Assembly (NCBI RefSeq): GCF_000177195.2
Contig: NC_015953.1
Coordinates: 62,001-126,000 of the forward strand
Length of the DNA stretch: 64,000 nucleotides
DNA from: Streptomyces sp. SirexAA-E
Lineage (GTDB): Bacteria > Actinomycetota > Actinomycetes > Streptomycetales > Streptomycetaceae
Direction of reading: 5' to 3'
Of this stretch, positions 16,673-25,234 are shown piece after piece. The first letter of the stretch is position 1, and the number at the start of each line of letters is the position of its first letter. Both the position numbers and the translations under genes were made by a program. The notes below the pieces were generated by a model. It worked only from the letters and a program-made list of their open reading frames with translations, searched no databases and was not told the origin of the DNA.

Positions 16673-16688
16673 TACTCGGATCCGAGTA
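16673..16688. promoter_or_regulatory. 16-bp palindrome upstream of the PadR gene
   Basis: TACTCGGATCCGAGTA is a perfect palindrome. A partial repeat, GGATCCGAG, follows at 16692-16700. It lies 46 bp before the PadR ATG, where an autoregulatory PadR operator is expected. Confidence 0.6.
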
Positions 16689-16733
16689 GTAGGATCCGAG
16701 CGCAAGTGATCCCGAGCCTGAATGCGGAGTGAG

Positions 16734-17321
16734 ATGCCCGTGAAACGACCGGCCAACCCCTTGGCCCTTGCGGTCTTGGGCGTGCTGCTGGAGCAGCCCA
16801 TGCACCCCCACGCCATGGCGACCGCGTTTCGGGAGCGCCAGATGGACTCGGCCTTCAAACTGACCACGGGGTCGCTGTACGACACGGTGCGGGCCTTGGC
16901 CCGAGACGGCTGGATCGAGGCGACCGACACCGAGCAGGTGGGCGGCCGCCCGATGCGTACGGTCTATCGGCACACCAGTGACGGGCAGCGGTGGTTCACC
17001 GAGTGGCTGGACGAAATCGTCCGCGAGCCCTCCCGGGAGTACCCCAGGTTCCTGTCCGCCGTCAGCTACCTGGGCGTACTGGGGAAGCAGCGGGCGGCGC
17101 AGGCGCTGCGCGAACGGGCGGCGGCCTTGCAGGCCCGCGTCTCCGAAGGCGAGCAGGCGTATCGGGCCGCCAGGGAGGAGCACAAGGCGCCACGGCTGTT
17201 CGTGATCGAGGCGGAGTACGCCCGAGCGATGCTGCAAGCGGAGATGCAGTGGGTACTGCGGACCGCCGAGGAGATCGAGCAGGGCACCCTGGAATGGCCG
17301 GAGGTCTCCCCCCATGCCTGA
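16734..17321 (+). CDS. PadR family transcriptional regulator
   Basis: A 195-residue PadR protein: winged-helix N-terminus LALAVLGVLLEQPMHPHAMA, FKLTTGSLYDTVRALARDGW, IEATDTEQVGGRPMRTVYRH (about residues 8-90), then a C-terminal dimerisation coiled coil (QRAAQALRERAAALQARVSE). ATG 16734 has GGAG at a good distance; an ATG four codons earlier is possible. It overlaps the downstream FAD monooxygenase by eight bases, so the pair is co-transcribed. By analogy with other PadR-enzyme pairs it probably represses itself and the monooxygenase until an aromatic inducer binds. The 16-bp palindrome upstream is the candidate operator. Confidence 0.9.
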   Translation: MPVKRPANPLALAVLGVLLEQPMHPHAMATAFRERQMDSAFKLTTGSLYDTVRALARDGWIEATDTEQVGGRPMRTVYRHTSDGQRWFTEWLDEIVREPSREYPRFLSAVSYLGVLGKQRAAQALRERAAALQARVSEGEQAYRAAREEHKAPRLFVIEAEYARAMLQAEMQWVLRTAEEIEQGTLEWPEVSPHA

Positions 17322-18927
17322 CACAACTGGGCCCGTAGTTATACGGGCTGAGCAGCACTCACCCGATGCGCCGATATCCACCGGCCCGCCGACCGCCCCG
17401 CGCTCCCCGCTACCGGCGTCGCCGACAGATGCGCCGGACGGCGACGCGGACGTCCTGGTGGTGGGGGCCGGGCCCGCAGGCTTGATGCTGGCCTGCGAGT
17501 TGGGCCTGGCCGGTGTGCGCACCGTGGTACTCGAACGGCAGCCGGCCCCGCCCGGCTTCTGCCGCGGCTTCAACCTCAATGCCCGGAGCCTGGCGTTGCT
17601 CGACCGCCGCGGCCTCGCTGATCGCTTCCTCGCCGAGGGCCCCACCATGCCGACCACCGCGTTCGTCGGAGCGGCCCAGCTCGACCTGGCCGCTATGCGC
17701 ACCGAACACCCCTACGTGCTGGGGATCGCGCAGACCAGAGTGGAGGAGATCCTCGCTGAGCGGGCCGTGGAACTGGGCGTGCGTATCCTGCGCGGTCATG
17801 ATCTGACCGGGTTCCACCAGGACGGCAGCGGGGTGCGCGCCGAGGTCGACTCCCCGGCCGGGCGCATACCGCTGCGCTCAAGATGGTTGGTCGGCTGCGA
17901 CGGCGGTCGCAGCACAGTGCGAAAGCTGGCCGGCATCGGTTTCCCCGGAACACCCGCACGCCACTTCACCCTGCTCGGGGACGTGGTCCTGGCCGATCCG
18001 CAGGCGATCCCGTTCGGCGTGACGGCCGGCGCGAACGGCATGGTGTTCGCCATCCCACGGCCCGGCTGTGTACGGCTCATCACCCACGACCCTCAACCGC
18101 CGGACAACCGCAACGAGCCGGTGACGCTGTCCGGTTTCCAGGACGTGCTGGACCGGGCATTGGGGCGGCACGTGGAGATAGCCGAAGCCCGTTGGCTCAC
18201 CAGGTACGGGGACGCGGCCCGGCTGGCCGAACAGCTGCGGCAGGGCGCGGTGCTGCTGGGGGGCGACGCCGCACACATCCATCCCCCGGCCGGCGCCATC
18301 GGCGTCAACGCGGCTATCGACGACGCCATGAACCTCGGCTGGAAGCTGGGACTCGTGGCGCGCGGACAGGCTCCCGGGACTCTCCTGGACACCTACCACA
18401 CCGAGCGGCATGCGGCTGGCGCCAGGTTGCTGCGCAACACCCGGGCGCAGGCGGCGGTTGCCGCGGAGGACGAGCGGCTGGCACCGGTGCGCGAGCTGCT
18501 CGCCGAGCTGGCGCAGGCCGAGGAGACGGCCGGATACCTTGCCGAGGCGATCACCGGCGTCGGCACCCGCTATCCGGTTCGGCACGGTTGTGGTCATCCC
18601 TGGGAGGGGAGGATGGTGCCGGACGTCCAGCTGGAACGCGACAGTCTGCTGCCGCTACTGGCCCGTACGGCCGGCGGAGCGCTGCTGGTGGACGAGAGCA
18701 ACGGAACGGACTCGCTGCGCGAGGCGGCAAAGGCGTGGGCGGACCGGGTGACCGTGGTGTCGGCGCGATCTGATGGCTTGTCAGGTGCGTCCGCGGTGCT
18801 CGTCCGCCCGGACGGCCACGCCGCCTGGACAGGAACGCCCTCGGCATCCCACCGCACCACCGCCCAGCGGTTGCGTGAAGCCCTTCACCACTGGTTCGGG
18901 CCCCCGGCGGGAGTGGCGGGGCCGTGA
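17314..18927 (+). CDS. FAD-dependent aromatic monooxygenase
   Basis: A 537-residue class A flavin monooxygenase. After a ~40-residue Pro/Thr-rich leader comes the FAD-binding GxGxxG (DVLVVGAGPAGLMLACELGL), then RGFNLNARSLALLDRRG, the DG motif (WLVGCDGGRSTVRKLAGIGF) and the GD motif (LLGGDAAHIHPPAGAIGVNA) with IDDAMNLGWKLGLVARGQAP. The C-terminal thioredoxin-like domain of MhpA/PgaE-type hydroxylases follows (HPWEGRMVPDVQLERDSLLP). The substrate is probably an aromatic or polycyclic phenol, including possible drug inactivation. It is translationally coupled to the PadR regulator. The long leader is unusual; a later start is possible, but no better ribosome site is obvious. Confidence 0.88.
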   Translation: MPDTTGPVVIRAEQHSPDAPISTGPPTAPRSPLPASPTDAPDGDADVLVVGAGPAGLMLACELGLAGVRTVVLERQPAPPGFCRGFNLNARSLALLDRRGLADRFLAEGPTMPTTAFVGAAQLDLAAMRTEHPYVLGIAQTRVEEILAERAVELGVRILRGHDLTGFHQDGSGVRAEVDSPAGRIPLRSRWLVGCDGGRSTVRKLAGIGFPGTPARHFTLLGDVVLADPQAIPFGVTAGANGMVFAIPRPGCVRLITHDPQPPDNRNEPVTLSGFQDVLDRALGRHVEIAEARWLTRYGDAARLAEQLRQGAVLLGGDAAHIHPPAGAIGVNAAIDDAMNLGWKLGLVARGQAPGTLLDTYHTERHAAGARLLRNTRAQAAVAAEDERLAPVRELLAELAQAEETAGYLAEAITGVGTRYPVRHGCGHPWEGRMVPDVQLERDSLLPLLARTAGGALLVDESNGTDSLREAAKAWADRVTVVSARSDGLSGASAVLVRPDGHAAWTGTPSASHRTTAQRLREALHHWFGPPAGVAGP

Positions 18928-19118
18928 ACGTCCGCTCCGGGCCACGCCTCCGGCACGGCTTCCGCCGCCCGCCGCCCTCGCCTCAGCCCACTCGGCATCG
19001 ATCAGGCCCAGATCCGTCGACGCCCCGACTCCTGCCACCTGCGATGCGATGAGGGTCCGACAGCCCTCTCCGGCGGAAGTAAGTCCGGCCGGCCAAGGCC
19101 TGATGGGCGGCGTCGCGG

Positions 19119-19724
19119 TCACAGCCAGCCGTTGGCTTCCGCGAGCCGGGCCGCCTCGGCGCGGGTGCGGGCCTGCGTCTTGCCGATCGCCGATGACAGG
19201 TGGTTGCGCACGGTGCCCTGGGACAGCCGGAGCGCCCTGGCGATGTCGGCCACGGTGCCGCCCTCGGCGGCGACGCGCAGCACGTCCGCCTCGCGCCCGG
19301 TCAGCGGGCTCGCACCGCCGGCCAGCGCTTCCGCGGCGAGGGCCGGATCCACGAAGCGCAGGCCGGCGTGGACGCGGCGGATCGCGTCGACCAGTTGTTC
19401 GGGCGGGGAGTCCTTCACGACGTACCCGGACGCGCCCGCGGACATCGCCCGCGAAAGGTAGCCGGGTCGGCTGAAGGTCGTGCAGATGATGGTGCGGCAG
19501 GCGGGCAGCGCCCGCTGGAGGTCGGCCGCGACCGTCAGGCCGTCACGCCCGGGCATCTGTACGTCGAGCAGCGCGATGTCGGGCACGGCCCGCTGCGCGG
19601 CGGCCAGCACCTCGGTGCCGGTGCCGATCTCGGCGACCACGTCGATGTCGGGTTCGAGCCGGAGCACGGACGCGAGGGCGCCGAGTACGAGTGCCTGGTC
19701 GTCGGCCAGTAGGACTCGGATCAT
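19119..19724 (-). CDS. DesR/NarL-type response regulator
   Basis: A 201-residue two-domain regulator. Receiver: IRVLLADDQALVLGALASVL with phospho-acceptor aspartate in DIALLDVQMPGRDGL, switch threonine in IICTTFSRPGYLSRAM and lysine in GYVVKDSPPEQLVDAI. LuxR-type HTH: PLTGREADVLRVAAEGGTVA, DIARALRLSQGTVRNHLSSA. Start at 19724 overlaps the stop of the histidine kinase gene (ATGA), so the pair is coupled. Kinase and regulator look like the DesK/DesR branch often linked to membrane stress or ABC exporters, but no exporter is adjacent, so the target is unknown. Confidence 0.92.
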   Translation of the reverse strand: MIRVLLADDQALVLGALASVLRLEPDIDVVAEIGTGTEVLAAAQRAVPDIALLDVQMPGRDGLTVAADLQRALPACRTIICTTFSRPGYLSRAMSAGASGYVVKDSPPEQLVDAIRRVHAGLRFVDPALAAEALAGGASPLTGREADVLRVAAEGGTVADIARALRLSQGTVRNHLSSAIGKTQARTRAEAARLAEANGWL

Positions 19725-20929
19725 GTCGGCTCGGCTTTCTGAGGAGGTGCGGGGTCGGTCGCCGGGGCGGGCCCGCGGGCCAGGACCCGGAACCCGCCGC
19801 CGGGGGCAGGCCCGTGTTCGAGCGTGCCCGACACGGCGGCCAGTCGTTCCGTGAGGCCGGTGAGCCCGTTCCCGGCACTCGTCACGCCGGTGGGACTCCC
19901 GTTGTCGGTGACCTCGACCCAGTCGGGCCCGAGGCGGACGGTGCACAGTTCGGCGTCGGTGTGCCGCAGCACGTTGGTGACCGTCTCCCGCACGACGTAG
20001 CCGAACACCTCGCGCAGCTCGGCACGTACGGTATCGGTCGCGGTGGGCAGATCGGCCCGTACACCGGCGGCACGCAGCGCCAGGCGGGCGCCGGAGAGTT
20101 CGCTGTCCAGCGACAGGGTGCGGTAGTCCGAAACGGTGGCCCGGATGTCGGACAGCGCCGTGCGCGCCATGGTCTCAAGCTCGGTGACCTCGCCGACGGC
20201 GAGAGCCACGTCTCCGGTGGACTCCAGGATGCGTCGTGTGAGCCCCAGTTTGACGGTCATCGTGGAGAGGCTGTGGCCGAGGACGTCGTGCATGTCCCGG
20301 GCGACCCGTTCCCGTTCCTGGTTCACGGCCAGCCTCTTGACCTGCTCGCGCGCGGCCCGCAGGTGACCGATCGTGAAGTTGAGCGCGAAGACGGTGCCGA
20401 GTGCCGCGGTCACGCCGACGAGGATGGCCACCTGCGCCCAGGCCACCTCGCCCTGGGCCAGACGCATCCAGACGATCTGCCCCAGCACGGTGGCGAGGCC
20501 GAGCAGCAGCGCGTGGCGTAGCGGCAGCAGCATGAGTCCGATCGCCAGCGCATAGGTCAGATCGGTCAGGTAGTACGGCGACACGAGGAGCACGGCCGGT
20601 GCCGCCCCCAGCAGGAACAACACCGCCACGATGGTGACACGCCCCCGTCGCAGCGCCACGGGCCCGTACCAGGGCGCCAGCATGCAACCGATGCCGTAGC
20701 AGGCTACGAGGCCGATCGCGAGCGCGGTGAGCAGGGGAGGTTCGGTGCCGTGCGCGATGTCCCGGGCCCGTGCGATCAGGGTGAGAGAGGCCAGCGCGGT
20801 GGCCGTGGCGACGGCTACGCGGCCCCGACTGCGGGCCCTGTATCCGTCCGGCGGGTTCTTCCAGAAACTCCAGTCCGGCCACTGGCCGACGGAGAACTCG
20901 TCCGGATCGCGTGCGTCCACGGCGCTCAT
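19721..20929 (-). CDS. DesK-like sensor histidine kinase
   Basis: A 402-residue membrane kinase. The start at 20929 (MSAVDARDPDEFSVGQWPDW) is preferred; the open frame extends upstream without similarity. Four to five hydrophobic segments occupy about residues 40-170 (ALASLTLIARA, LLTALAIGLVACYGIGCMLA, VTIVAVLFLLGAAPAVLLVS, LAIGLMLLPLRHALLLGLAT, VAILVGVTAALGTVFALNFT). The HisKA_3 phospho-acceptor box is RERVARDMHDVLGHSLSTMT. The ATPase domain has the N-box VRETVTNVLRHTDAE, DNGSPTG and GNGLTGLTERLAAV. It is encoded upstream of and overlaps its response regulator. Confidence 0.92.
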   Translation of the reverse strand: MSAVDARDPDEFSVGQWPDWSFWKNPPDGYRARSRGRVAVATATALASLTLIARARDIAHGTEPPLLTALAIGLVACYGIGCMLAPWYGPVALRRGRVTIVAVLFLLGAAPAVLLVSPYYLTDLTYALAIGLMLLPLRHALLLGLATVLGQIVWMRLAQGEVAWAQVAILVGVTAALGTVFALNFTIGHLRAAREQVKRLAVNQERERVARDMHDVLGHSLSTMTVKLGLTRRILESTGDVALAVGEVTELETMARTALSDIRATVSDYRTLSLDSELSGARLALRAAGVRADLPTATDTVRAELREVFGYVVRETVTNVLRHTDAELCTVRLGPDWVEVTDNGSPTGVTSAGNGLTGLTERLAAVSGTLEHGPAPGGGFRVLARGPAPATDPAPPQKAEPT

Positions 20930-21093
20930 GTTACGGCCCGGCTGTCGCAGGGGCGGACGAGCGGGGACCCGATGCGGGGGTCGAGCAGGTAAGCATGGCC
21001 CTCCCCTGAACGGTGCCCCCGTTCGCGTTCTCCCCCGGTCATGCATGACAAATGGCATGGGTCCGGCCAGTGGGCGGATGCTGCGATGAAGTC

Positions 21094-21573
21094 ATGTTGC
21101 ACGCGAAGAGGATCCATCTGCCGAGCCAGGAGTACGAGCTCACCGAGGACGGCCGGGCGCTGACGACGTTCTCGTTGCGCAGGGGCCGCGTCGGCGCGCG
21201 GTTCACCTTGCACGGGAGCGACTACCACGTCCGCACCCACCGCTTCAGCGGCGTCTACGAACTGCTCGACGCCGGCGGGACCGTCGTCGCGAGCACGGAC
21301 CGGGTGCGCCGGAGTTGGAACCTGACGTGCTCCGAGCGGGTCGTCCCGTTCCGGCGGACCGCGGCGGCAGACCGGGAGTACACCATGTTCGGCGACGACG
21401 GTGAGCCCGTCGGCACGATCCGCCGCACCGGGCACGTCCGCTCCGAGGCCACCGCCGACCTGCCGGACCTGGATCTCTTGCTCCAGCTCTTCGCGCTCGT
21501 CGTCGTGCTGCTGCGCAGGCGGCGCAAGAGGGCGGCGGCCGCCGTCCGGTCGACCTCCCTCGCGGGCGGCTGA
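21094..21573 (+). CDS. Hypothetical protein, possibly LURP-one/tubby-like
   Basis: A 159-residue protein, ATG 21094 (MLHAKRIHLPSQEYELTEDG). It is rich in short beta strands with alternating basic residues (LTTFSLRRGRVGARFTLHGS, YHVRTHRFSGVYELLDAGGT, SWNLTCSERVVPFRRTAAAD, YTMFGDDGEPVGTIRRTG), a pattern reminiscent of the 12-stranded LURP-one-related barrel. The C-terminus has a hydrophobic segment followed by an arginine cluster (LDLLLQLFALVVVLLRRRRK), suggesting membrane attachment. The fold assignment is a guess from strand pattern only. It is divergent from the DesK-like operon and alone. Confidence 0.6.
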   Translation: MLHAKRIHLPSQEYELTEDGRALTTFSLRRGRVGARFTLHGSDYHVRTHRFSGVYELLDAGGTVVASTDRVRRSWNLTCSERVVPFRRTAAADREYTMFGDDGEPVGTIRRTGHVRSEATADLPDLDLLLQLFALVVVLLRRRRKRAAAAVRSTSLAGG

Positions 21574-21574
21574 C

Positions 21575-21830
21575 GCACGAGGAAGCCGGAGCGCGGTGGC
21601 GGAACAGCCTGATGTTGACCAGGGCGTCCGGTCCGCGACGCAGTGCCCAGGCGAGGTGTCCGAGCAGCAGGGCGAGTCCGGCGGTCAGGGGAAGCCACAC
21701 CTTGGGAGTGGTGAAGCCGTCGGATCCGCTGAGCCGGGTCAGATCGTAGATGGCGGCGGTGATGCCGGGCGGGAGCAGGAGCATGCCGACGACGTCCAGG
21801 CGCCGGCGGGGAGCGGGCCGGTTCCCGTCA
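21575..21830 (-). pseudogene. MFS (DHA2/EmrB-type) transporter fragment
   Basis: The minus strand reads RRLDVVGMLLLPPGITAAIY, DLTRLSGSDGFTTPKVWLPL, TAGLALLLGHLAWALRRGPD, ALVNIRLFRHR: the TM6-TM7 region of DHA2 drug-exporter MFS proteins (LDxxGxxLLxxGxxxxxYGL..., PLxxxRLFRxR). Both ends are lost. It lies convergent to the 21094 gene. Confidence 0.65.
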
Positions 21831-21885
21831 GGAGGCCCCGGGACTCGGCGCGTCGGCCAAGTCCCGGGGCTTCGAAGTACGCGGG

Positions 21886-22077
21886 TCAGCGTTCTGTGGG
21901 CCGGCCGCCGTAGGAGCGGCGGGCCGCGTCGGCGGCCTTGTCGGTCTGGGCGTCGTACTTGTCGCCGGTACGCTCGTCGACCATCCGCTCGGCGCTCGTG
22001 ACGCCCTTGTCGGCCTGGTCCGGGTGGCCCTTCGCCATCTCCTTGGCCTTGTTCGCCATGTCTCCCAGCTTGCCCAT
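21886..22077 (-). CDS. MT0933/Rv0909-type antitoxin family protein
   Basis: A 63-residue hydrophilic protein: MGKLGDMANKAKEMAKGHPD, QADKGVTSAERMVDERTGDK, YDAQTDKAADAARRSYGG. The composition and the HPD...D...T...YDxxxDKAAD pattern match the small antitoxin family typified by Rv0909/MT0933; CsbD-like stress proteins are an alternative. The ATG at 22077 has GGGAGG upstream. No toxin gene is adjacent: the upstream neighbour is a divergent hypothetical and the downstream one a dead MFS fragment. In Streptomyces such genes are common singletons, so a true toxin-antitoxin role is doubtful. Confidence 0.7.
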   Translation of the reverse strand: MGKLGDMANKAKEMAKGHPDQADKGVTSAERMVDERTGDKYDAQTDKAADAARRSYGGRPTER

Positions 22078-22373
22078 GGGGGTACCTCCCTGGATAGCGC
22101 GTGCGTCGTACGCCACCGCGCGTACCCCGGGACCACACTTGTAACCCGGGACCCACGAGCACGTGACCGACCGCTCCACCGCGCTTGTCGCCGGTCATGG
22201 ACCGGGACAGGACGGGCAGGGGGTGGTGGCGTGAACTGGCTGGTGGCTGGCGGGGCCCCGTCGCCGGGTCCGCTGGCACTGAGAGCTCGTCGCCGATCGA
22301 GCCACCGTTGCCTGCGTCGACCGGTTGAACAATGCGGTTGCGATGGATCAGGCGGATGCGGTGATACTCCGGC

Positions 22374-22823
22374 ATGAGTAGAGACGCCGAGGTCATCGTG
22401 CTCGCCCGCTGGGCGGACGAGGTGATGGAACCGCTGACCCAGGACGATCCGGAACGCCTGTGGCGCGGCCGCTTCGTCCCGATAGCGGGGCAGTGGGGCC
22501 ACGAGTTCGGGTGGGCCCTGGAGTTCGAGAAAACGCGGGCCCGCAAGGGCCTGCTCAGGCACCTGGAGTCCCTGCCGTGGCCGTATCCGCATACGGTGCA
22601 GGTCCTGCTTCGCGACCAGGACGACGACTGCTTCGGGCTGTGGATGTTCCAGGAGGGCCGACTGGTGGAAGTCACCATTGCGCGCACCGAGCGTTTCCAC
22701 CAGCCGGCACCTCCCGATGAGGACTTCGAACCCGATCCGGGCATGCTGCTGCGCACCGACCAAGACACGGCTCTGCCCGAGCAGACCCCGGAAGCACGCC
22801 GCGACACCCGCCCGCCCTGGTAG
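22374..22823 (+). CDS. Conserved hypothetical protein
   Basis: A 149-residue soluble acidic protein (ATG 22374): DAEVIVLARWADEVMEPLTQ, WRGRFVPIAGQWGHEFGWAL, SLPWPYPHTVQVLLRDQDDD, CFGLWMFQEGRLVEVTIART. It looks like a single compact alpha/beta domain with several tryptophans. I recognise the type from Streptomyces but know no function. No signal peptide, no membrane segment, no operon partner. Confidence 0.6.
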   Translation: MSRDAEVIVLARWADEVMEPLTQDDPERLWRGRFVPIAGQWGHEFGWALEFEKTRARKGLLRHLESLPWPYPHTVQVLLRDQDDDCFGLWMFQEGRLVEVTIARTERFHQPAPPDEDFEPDPGMLLRTDQDTALPEQTPEARRDTRPPW

Positions 22824-22839
22824 ACCGAGTTCGACAGCT

Positions 22840-23240
22840 CATCGAGGGACGGCAGGGCTGTCGACGCGCGTGCCCGGCGGACAGCGCCACCACTGCGGCG
22901 CTTCCTCGCCGAGCATTCGACGTCGCCTGCGGTACTCGCCCTGGTCGCCGAGTCGGCCAACACCAGGAAGGCACGAAACGCCGCCAAGAACCGAGCCTTG
23001 AGCCGCAAGCTGAGGATCGATGAGCGGTAGTGGCGATGGGCGGCGCGCGATTCACCTACGTCTTCGGCTTGGACGACGACTGGGCCCATCCGTGCACGGT
23101 GACGGATGAGCGCATCGCTCCCCTCGACCAACTCGGCGAGGTGCCCGTCCGCCCGGCTTCCTGCTGGGGGCTCGGGCAATCTCCCGGATCAATACGCGGG
23201 CGCCGGAGGGACGACGGGCAGTCACCGACGCGCGTCACTC
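22840..23240 (+). pseudogene. pRiA4b ORF-3-like remnant and preceding gene tail
   Basis: From 23035 the plus strand reads GARFTYVFGLDDDWAHPCTV, TDERIAPLDQLGEVPVRP, then after a frameshift GSGNLPDQYAGAG. This matches the plasmid pRiA4b ORF-3-like family (FTYxFDFGDDWxHxCxV). Immediately before it, a frame ending at TAG about 23029 reads LRRFLAEHSTSPAVLALVAE, SANTRKARNAAKNRALSRKL, a plausible tail of a neighbouring lost gene. Both are broken. Confidence 0.5.
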
Positions 23241-23297
23241 TGCTCGCGGATACACCTTCCGCAGCGAGCAGGCCGTCAGCGCGGGCCACTCCGGCAC

Positions 23298-23653
23298 TCA
23301 GCGGTTCTTCTTCCGGTCGAACCACAGCGTCGCCACCGTCGGCACCATGCCGACCCAGAACAGCCCGAGGGAGAACGTTCGTTGTGTCCAGGGGACCTGG
23401 GTGATCAGCAGGGCACAGAGCATGGCCCACGCCGCCTGGCCGAGGACCACACGGGGCCAGACTCGGCGCCGGACGAGTGAGTGCAGGTTGACCCGAATAC
23501 CGGCGCGCAGGCGCCGTCGGCGACGGCTTCGTCGGACCGGTCCGCCTCCAGCAAGAGCTGGGCCAGGTGCAAGCGCAGGGGTACATCCGCTGAGGCGGCG
23601 GCGACCGCTGTACGCAGGCTCTGTATGAGAGGGAGTCGTCCGACATGATCCAC
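23298..23653 (-). pseudogene. Chimeric remnant: TPR-like start joined to a membrane-protein tail
   Basis: From an ATG at 23653 the minus strand reads MDHVGRLPLIQSLRTAVAAA, SADVPLRLHLAQLLLEADRS, like the helical N-terminus of TPR-type ATPases. After a frameshift near 23500 it continues as WPRVVLGQAAWAMLCALLIT, WTQRTFSLGLFWVGMVPTVA, TLWFDRKKNR, with two membrane helices, ending at 23298. The halves are unlike each other, so a deletion fusion of two genes is likely. Confidence 0.45.
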
Positions 23654-23862
23654 AGACCATCGCCACCGTACGACACCTCAGGAGACGGCCGGCGTCCGGC
23701 TGCCCGAGCGGCGCATGGCATCGCAACAGGGGGAAGTCGTGCCGGACCCGAAGGCCCAAGGCTCCGTTGCGGAGCCACGAAGAAGGTATCGGGGGAACAT
23801 CGCTGGACGGCTTGCTGTTGGCACGCCCGTAGGTCTGACGCGACCCAATGTTGGAGGGCTGA

Positions 23863-24894
23863 GTGCCGCTCACATCACGACCGCTGCGCAAGCTGGGGTT
23901 CCTGACCATCGGGCTCTTCGACGAGACCGACCCGGGCCAGGGCCACGAGGCCACGCTCCAGCTGATCGAGCTGGGCGAGCGCCTGGGCTTCGACAGCGCC
24001 TGGGTCCGCCACCGCCATCTCCAGTACGGCATCTCCTCTCCCGTCGCCGTGCTGGCGGCCGCCACGCAGCGCACCCGGCGCATCGCTCTCGGCACCGCGG
24101 TCACGCCGCTCGGCTGGGAGAACCCGCTGCGGCTCGCCGAGGACCTGGCCACGGTTGACGTCCTGTCCGGCGGTCGACTCAATCCGGGTATCAGCGTCGG
24201 CCCTCCGATGTTCTACGACCGGGTCAAGGACGCCCTGTACCCGGATACCGCGGACGCCGAGGACTTCGGTTACGGACGAGTGGAACGGCTGATGGACCTC
24301 GTGCGAGGCGAACCCGCCGCTGATTCCAGCGGCAGAGAGGGCTTCGAAGTCTTCTCGGACCGGGTACAGCCGCACTCACCGGGCCTGGTTCGGCGGATGT
24401 GGTACGGCGGCGGCAGTCTGCGGTCGGCCCGGTGGGCGGGCGAGCACGGGATGAACTTGCTGACCAGCAGCGTCGTCAAGGCCGAGGGCCCAGGCGATGA
24501 GCCCGCCGACTTCGCCGCGATCCAGCTCTCGCACATCCGCGCCTTCCGGGCGGTGCACCCCGACGGGGAGGATGCCCGGGTCTCCCAGGGCCTGGTCGTC
24601 ATCCCCACCGACTCGGCCTCACCCGAGCAGCGGGCCAGGTACGAGCGGTACGCCGCCGAGCGGCTGCCCCGCACCGCGGCGCCACAGGGCCCGGCGCGCA
24701 TGATGTTCGCGCCCGACCTGGTCGGCACCTCGGAGGTGATCGCCGAGCGGCTGCGGGCGCACCCGGCTTTCCGTGAGGTGGACGAGGTGGCGTTCGCCCT
24801 TCCCTTTACCTTCGAGCGTGAGGACTACGAGCAGATCCTCACCGACATCGCGTCGAAGCTGGCACCGGCACTGGGCTGGCGGCCCTGCGCCTGA
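23863..24894 (+). CDS. LLM-class flavin-dependent oxidoreductase
   Basis: A 343-residue luciferase-like TIM-barrel protein (GTG 23863). Landmarks: LGFLTIGLFDETDPGQGHEA, LGERLGFDSAWVRHRHLQYG, SSPVAVLAAATQRTRRIALG, TAVTPLGWENPLRLAEDLAT, VDVLSGGRLNPGISVGPPMF, RRMWYGGGSLRSARWAGEHG. These are the order and spacing of bacterial luciferase-like monooxygenases using FMNH2 or F420. The substrate is unknown. No flavin reductase or partner gene lies next to it. Confidence 0.88.
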   Translation: MPLTSRPLRKLGFLTIGLFDETDPGQGHEATLQLIELGERLGFDSAWVRHRHLQYGISSPVAVLAAATQRTRRIALGTAVTPLGWENPLRLAEDLATVDVLSGGRLNPGISVGPPMFYDRVKDALYPDTADAEDFGYGRVERLMDLVRGEPAADSSGREGFEVFSDRVQPHSPGLVRRMWYGGGSLRSARWAGEHGMNLLTSSVVKAEGPGDEPADFAAIQLSHIRAFRAVHPDGEDARVSQGLVVIPTDSASPEQRARYERYAAERLPRTAAPQGPARMMFAPDLVGTSEVIAERLRAHPAFREVDEVAFALPFTFEREDYEQILTDIASKLAPALGWRPCA

Positions 24895-25234
24895 ACCCGG
24901 CCGCCGTAACTACCGGCGCGTGCGGAGCACGCTGCGCGCGTGGATCCGGCCGGTGGGCGGGTGTCCCTTCCGGTGGCGGGTATCACCGAAGCTTCCGCTT
25001 CTCCCGGGGCGGGCAGGCACCGGTTGTACAGCCACTCCCCCGGACCGGACCACCTGCCCGAACTGGCCATGCGGAGCATCGCCGATCCCTGCCCGGGCGA
25101 GGTCGGGACCGACGCGAAGGACGCCGCCGTGTCCGCTTGTTCGCGATGCTGTGACGGCGCCTTCCACGAATTCTCGTGCGCCCCGGGCAACGGCCGCATG
25201 AAGCGACCCGCTGGAAGGTCGCGCAGATCGATCA
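24895..25234. other. Stretch without a supportable gene
   Basis: Frames are open on both strands but without recognisable motifs or ribosome sites. The 3' ends of the LLM gene and the HEAT-like gene converge here; I see no strong hairpin. Confidence 0.4.

Noticed and set aside
16734..24894. A secondary-metabolite gene cluster
   Set aside because: A monooxygenase, methyltransferase, LLM enzyme and SDRs are present, but no PKS, NRPS, terpene synthase or similar core gene; they sit in separate units.
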